From: CBDUQP01 sp965369385
GTDB taxonomy: Bacteria; Planctomycetota; Phycisphaerae; SM23-33
DNA: 29,665 nt
Assembly (NCBI GenBank): GCA_965369385.1
Contig: CBDUQP010000027.1
Span: forward strand, 1 to 29,665
Direction: 5' to 3'
Below the pieces are notes generated by a model. It was not told where the DNA came from, did no database searches, and saw nothing but the letters and a program-made list of their open reading frames with translations. Positions 26,167 through 29,665 of the stretch are shown here, piece after piece (within the stretch, counting starts at the first letter, position 1; every line of letters starts with the position of its first letter). Made by a program: the position numbers and the translations under genes.

Positions 26167-27930
26167 TTAGGGACGCCTGCGTCTGTTGCGTCTGGAGTTT
26201 CCGCCGGTCTGGCCGGCGTCGGCTCCCGGACGGGGCTTGCGTGATTTCGGCCTGCTGCCAGCCGCCTGCGAGCCGCCGGATGCCACGCCATCGGTGGCAT
26301 TCGTATTGCCACCTGCTGACTTGGGCTTTGCCCCGCCCGCAGTCTTCGGCTTAGAGTAGCCTGCCTGGGGAGTCTTTGGCTTAGCGCCACCTGCGGCCTT
26401 GGCTTTGGAATAGCCTGTCTTGGGGCTCTTGGGTTTAGCACCGCCTGCGGCTTTAGGCTTGGAGTAGCCTGTCTGGGGTGTCTTTGGCTTCTCGCCACCT
26501 GCGGCTTTGGGTTTGCCGCGGTTTTCTTGGGGCGAAGTTGGCTTCCCGCCGGCTGCCTTCGGCTTGGAGTAGCCTGTCTTGGGCGAAGTTGGCTTGTCGC
26601 CGGCTGCTGCTTGCGCCCTGCCGCCGCCTGAGGCCCTTCTCCTATCGCTGCCTGCCGATCTCGATCTGCCGGCACTTGCTTGCCCCGAGGCCTTGCGTTT
26701 CGGACGCTTACGCTTGGAGCCAACGGGAATGTCGGCCGGGCAATATGCCAGCTCATGGTCCGTCACGGGAATCGCCTTGCCCAGCAACTTCTCTACTCCG
26801 TACAGCAGATCGCGTTGATCGCTGCTGCAGAACGAGACTGCTTTGCCCGTGGAACCCGCGCGGCCGGTCCTGCCGATCCGGTGAACATACGTTTCCGGTT
26901 CGCTCGGCATATCGAAGTTGATCACATGCGAGATATCGTCGACGTCCAAACCGCGGGCCGCAATATCGGAGGCAACCAGCACGTTGATCTTATCGGTTTT
27001 GAAGTCTTTCAGAGTTCGCGTGCGGACATTCTGCGACTTGTTCGAGTGGATCGCATCGGCGGTGAAGCCGGCTTTGTTCAAAGCCTTGGTGATCTTATCG
27101 GCACCATGCTTCGTGCGTGAGAATATCAGAGCCTTGGTTACCTCGCGATTGCCCAGAATATACTCCAACATCGCAGGCTTGTTTTCCTTCTGGACGAAGA
27201 AGAGCGTTTGTATCACCGTGTCGGCGGCCGCGTTCTCCGAAGCCACCTTCACACTCACCGGGTCGGTGAGGATCGTATCTGCCAGAGCGCGTATCGCACC
27301 AGGCATCGTTGCCGAGAACAGCAACGCCTGGCGTTCTTTCGGCAAATTCGTGATCACTTTGCGGATATCGTGGATGAAGCCCATGTCGAGCATGTTGTCG
27401 GCTTCGTCGAGCACGATGATCTCCACCTTGCTCAGGTTCACCTCACGCTGGTTCATAAGGTCCAGCAGCCTGCCCGGAGTAGCGACGAGAATATCGACGC
27501 CCTGTCGCAAAGCCTTTACCTGCCGCGACTGCTTAACGCCACCGTAGATCACGGTATTGCGCAGAGGGGTATGAAAACCGTACGCAGTAAAACTCTCGCC
27601 TATCTGCGCGGCAAGTTCCCGCGTCGGCGTAATGACCAAGGCCCTGATCGGGCGACTGTTGTTTCCCTTGCGGCGTTTGGTCTTGCTCTCAGTGGCCGGA
27701 TCGACAACCGGCGATGGTTTCGCCTGGCTCGTGCCAAGATGCAGACGCTGGAGAATAGGCAACGCGAACGCAGCCGTCTTGCCCGTTCCCGTCTGTGCAC
27801 ATCCAAGAAGGTCCTTTCCCTCCAATACGTAAGGAATAGCCTGGGCCTGGATCGGTGTAGGTATGGTATAGCCCTCGCGGCTGATCGCACGCAGGAGCGG
27901 CTCTACAAGGTTCATCTCGTCAAATTGCAT
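26167..27930 (-). CDS. DEAD-box ATP-dependent RNA helicase, RhlE-like
   Basis: The 587-residue protein has the full set of helicase motifs: Q motif (FDEMNLVEPLLRAI...PTPIQAQAIP), Walker A AQTGTGKT (45-52), PTRELAAQ (102-109), TPGR (151-154), DEAD (175-178), SAT (206-208), ARGLDV (325-330) and HRIGRTGR (350-357). An insertion at about residues 66-93 is Lys/Arg-rich. The C-terminal 170 residues are a basic, low-complexity tail with about five copies of an 18-residue repeat. RhlE-like helicases unwind RNA in ribosome assembly and mRNA turnover, often during cold growth. The start has GAAGAGAG about ten bases upstream. The tail probably binds RNA. The reading frame may be shifted near the end (see findings). 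Confidence 0.93.
   Translation of the reverse strand: MQFDEMNLVEPLLRAISREGYTIPTPIQAQAIPYVLEGKDLLGCAQTGTGKTAAFALPILQRLHLGTSQAKPSPVVDPATESKTKRRKGNNSRPIRALVITPTRELAAQIGESFTAYGFHTPLRNTVIYGGVKQSRQVKALRQGVDILVATPGRLLDLMNQREVNLSKVEIIVLDEADNMLDMGFIHDIRKVITNLPKERQALLFSATMPGAIRALADTILTDPVSVKVASENAAADTVIQTLFFVQKENKPAMLEYILGNREVTKALIFSRTKHGADKITKALNKAGFTADAIHSNKSQNVRTRTLKDFKTDKINVLVASDIAARGLDVDDISHVINFDMPSEPETYVHRIGRTGRAGSTGKAVSFCSSDQRDLLYGVEKLLGKAIPVTDHELAYCPADIPVGSKRKRPKRKASGQASAGRSRSAGSDRRRASGGGRAQAAAGDKPTSPKTGYSKPKAAGGKPTSPQENRGKPKAAGGEKPKTPQTGYSKPKAAGGAKPKSPKTGYSKAKAAGGAKPKTPQAGYSKPKTAGGAKPKSAGGNTNATDGVASGGSQAAGSRPKSRKPRPGADAGQTGGNSRRNRRRRP
26309..26600 (-). repeat. In-frame tandem repeat coding for a basic helicase tail
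   Basis: The minus strand encodes about five consecutive units of the form AKPKTPQTGYSKPKAAGG (18 residues, 54 bases), each slightly different: the second unit has QENRGKPKAAGG, others have SPKT or TPQA. A last partial unit ends in KPKSAGG. All units keep the frame. Tandem repeats of this sort change copy number by replication slippage. Confidence 0.75.
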
Positions 27931-28095
27931 AATAGGGATCGACTCTCTTCTTTGGCCGGCAATATCCCCATTCGCAGATTGAGACCCAAATACTCATCAG
28001 GGCCGGGACTTTCCAGCGGCACGTCATGTGCCGGATTAGCTTCTTACAGCAGTAATACTTTAGATTTTACGTGTTGCACCGAGCGGGGAGCCTCG

Positions 28096-29665
28096 TTACG
28101 CAACACCTTCCTGGCCTGCAGCCGCCAGGGCTGGCTGGGGTTCTGTGGGGAGCAGTATGCCCTCGATCTCAATGCGGAGCGATTCGAGGTTCGCGGTGAA
28201 TTTTTCGGTATCGGTAAGGTCCGCTACGCCCTTGCGAGCGAGATCGGCATAGTATTGCACGCCGCTGAGCAGATTGTCCTTGAACTCCTGAAAATAGTCG
28301 ACCGTGTGGTCGCACAGATTCAACGAAAACAACCTAATCTGATTGTGGAGGTACTCGACGTAAATCCCAAGCTCCCGAATGAACGTATGCGGAACATCGG
28401 TGTCAGTCACGATCGACTCGCGACCGTAAATGTGCCCAACCATCTCGTCCAGCGATGCAGTCCGCGAGAAATCAGCGATGTTCGGCCCGGGGCAGATGAG
28501 CGACGCTACCGCGGGTTGTATATTGTGTATGGTGATCATGCCGCCGCCAAGCTCGTGGCAAACGCAGGCGCGGCTCAGAACCGTCTGTGTAATAGAAGCA
28601 CGTTGAGCTTCGGAGATATCCTCGTCGGCTAGCTGCTCCAGCTTGCGCTTTACGTAGCCTCGCGACGCGACACACAAAGGCATCTTGGTGAACTCCGTGT
28701 TGGCTCGCAGGTATCCCTTGGGGCAGTCGGCCCCGGGCGAACCTGCGTCAATCCGGCGACGCCTCTTCTCCTCGGAACCGCAATTGTTCAACACCCAGAA
28801 CGGGACGCCCAGCGGTGAACCCTCAGAGAGCGACACATCATCGCCCGTGGAGGCCGCCAGTTTTTCCAGCGTGTCCGGCTCTACGCACACCACATCAGGC
28901 ACCAGCAGAAACGGCGTGCCCCATCCGGTACCGTCAGTATCGTAATACTCGCGCATCAGTTTGTCTTCGGCGGCGGTGGTCAGGCCGCACTGGACAGTAA
29001 CGCGGAACTCACCACGTGCAACCGTGGCGTGGCCGGCCTTTGCCAGGGTCTTCGAATATGCCTTGTAGATGTCGGCTGCGAGAGTTTCCCTGTCGGCCTT
29101 GAACTCTTCAAGGATCGGCCCCATCAGGTTCCCCTTGGTGGCAAATGCGTGCCCACCGCAGTTCAGGCCGGATTCTATGCGATATTCCGAGATCCACAGG
29201 CCGCGTTTTGCCAGGAATTTACCTTGGATCATGGCAGACCGGAAATCGCTGATCTTCAAGATAAGCGTCTTCCTGAACTGCCCATTGGCATCCGGAAGGA
29301 AGTCGGGGAACTCGGCCAGATAGTTATAAAGCCGCCGGTTCATGCCTGCCGACAACACCATGCTCCCGCGAACGGTGCTGTTTGCGAAACCGCGAAGGGC
29401 CGACATTGCATCGGCGAACTCCGGCGGCAACTGCTCGCCATCGCGATACGTTTCGCAATCGAGCTTGGTCATGATATTGACGTCAATCGAGCCAGCCACC
29501 ACGCACGTGCGCAGACCATCTTGCATGCGGGCCTTGGCGGCAGGGTCGGTGGCGGCGAGCATATCGTTATAGGCTTGCTTCAGCGGCGACTCCGGCAGCA
29601 GCTCGTAGTAGCGAGTAATTTCACTGCCGGGCTCGAAAGCCGACGTGCGAACTTCCTCCACCTGC
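28096..29665 (-). CDS. Uncharacterised conserved protein, possibly TIM-barrel flavoprotein-like (5' end missing)
   Basis: The frame is open to the right edge, so the N-terminus is missing; at least 522 residues are present. I cannot name the family. Highly specific stretches include SIDVNIMTKLD, LILKISDFRSAMIQGKFLAK, RIESGLNCGGHAFATKG, GPILEEF, DGTGWGTPFLLVPDVV and VLNNCGSEEKRRRRI. Several Cys are grouped (ACVCHELGG, ICPGPNIAD, ADCPKGYLR), which may hold a metal or FeS cluster. The pattern of short strands followed by Gly-rich loops recalls TIM-barrel enzymes of the glutamate-synthase or nitronate-monooxygenase type; this is only a guess. No membrane segment is seen, so it is probably cytoplasmic. 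It lies upstream of the helicase on the same strand with a 165-base gap. Confidence 0.7.
   Translation of the reverse strand, partial: QVEEVRTSAFEPGSEITRYYELLPESPLKQAYNDMLAATDPAAKARMQDGLRTCVVAGSIDVNIMTKLDCETYRDGEQLPPEFADAMSALRGFANSTVRGSMVLSAGMNRRLYNYLAEFPDFLPDANGQFRKTLILKISDFRSAMIQGKFLAKRGLWISEYRIESGLNCGGHAFATKGNLMGPILEEFKADRETLAADIYKAYSKTLAKAGHATVARGEFRVTVQCGLTTAAEDKLMREYYDTDGTGWGTPFLLVPDVVCVEPDTLEKLAASTGDDVSLSEGSPLGVPFWVLNNCGSEEKRRRRIDAGSPGADCPKGYLRANTEFTKMPLCVASRGYVKRKLEQLADEDISEAQRASITQTVLSRACVCHELGGGMITIHNIQPAVASLICPGPNIADFSRTASLDEMVGHIYGRESIVTDTDVPHTFIRELGIYVEYLHNQIRLFSLNLCDHTVDYFQEFKDNLLSGVQYYADLARKGVADLTDTEKFTANLESLRIEIEGILLPTEPQPALAAAGQEGVA

Noticed and set aside
27208..28632. Plus-strand frame (474 codons) across the helicase start and the partial gene
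   Set aside because: It overlaps two supported minus-strand genes and their intergenic gap, with an Arg-rich composition typical of a shadow.

Overview
The window (about 29.7 kb, moderately GC-rich) looks like chromosome from a PVC-superphylum bacterium, most likely a Phycisphaerae-type planctomycete or a close lentisphaeral relative. The basis is the mixture of genes: three prepilin-type (H-X9-DG) pseudopilin genes, very large secreted glycosidases, a GntR-LacI chimeric regulator, a CBM9-like lipoprotein and a planctomycete-style S41 peptidase with an N-terminal beta domain. The taxonomy is inference. I see no tRNA, rRNA, CRISPR array, transposase or integrase.

Layout. 1-91: start of a response regulator (minus, cut by the edge). 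92-941: no gene; a palindrome and a stem-loop. 942-4116: tight plus-strand operon dapF, a 537-residue protein I do not recognise, and a class I methyltransferase. 4121-5491: secreted SGNH hydrolase (minus). 5597-11628: a promoter with an operator-like palindrome, then a pseudopilin gene and a 1684-residue secreted LamG/GH2 enzyme. A 34-nt perfect palindrome separates this unit from a convergent secreted S41 peptidase (11703-13439). 14020-17457: a second unit of the same design on the minus strand, with promoter plus palindrome, pseudopilin and secreted GH5-like glycosidase. 17813-18442: a small membrane protein. 18444-19669: GntR-LacI regulator with its own promoter. 19953-22864: a third pseudopilin, divergent from a LacI regulator followed by a CBM9-like lipoprotein. 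22876-22985: a pair of REP-like hairpins. 22985-25543: a GH29-like gene broken by a one-base frameshift, and a cytoplasmic GH57-like enzyme. 26008-27930: DEAD-box RNA helicase with a repetitive basic tail and a clear terminator. 28096-end: a partial, Cys-rich conserved protein.

How it fits together. Most of 4-26 kb reads as a polysaccharide-use locus: secreted esterase-like and glycosidase enzymes, a sugar-binding lipoprotein, GH29- and GH57-like proteins without signal peptides, and two sugar-sensing repressors. The strongest new observation is regulatory. The GntR-LacI gene's own promoter and the promoter of the pseudopilin-GH2 unit, 14 kb away, have the same 17-base spacer between -35 and -10 (in inverse orientation), centred on the palindrome TATAATATTATA. 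This suggests one autoregulated repressor controlling that unit. The second observation is that a pseudopilin gene heads each of two glycosidase transcription units, which suggests a link between pseudopilins and enzyme secretion or display.
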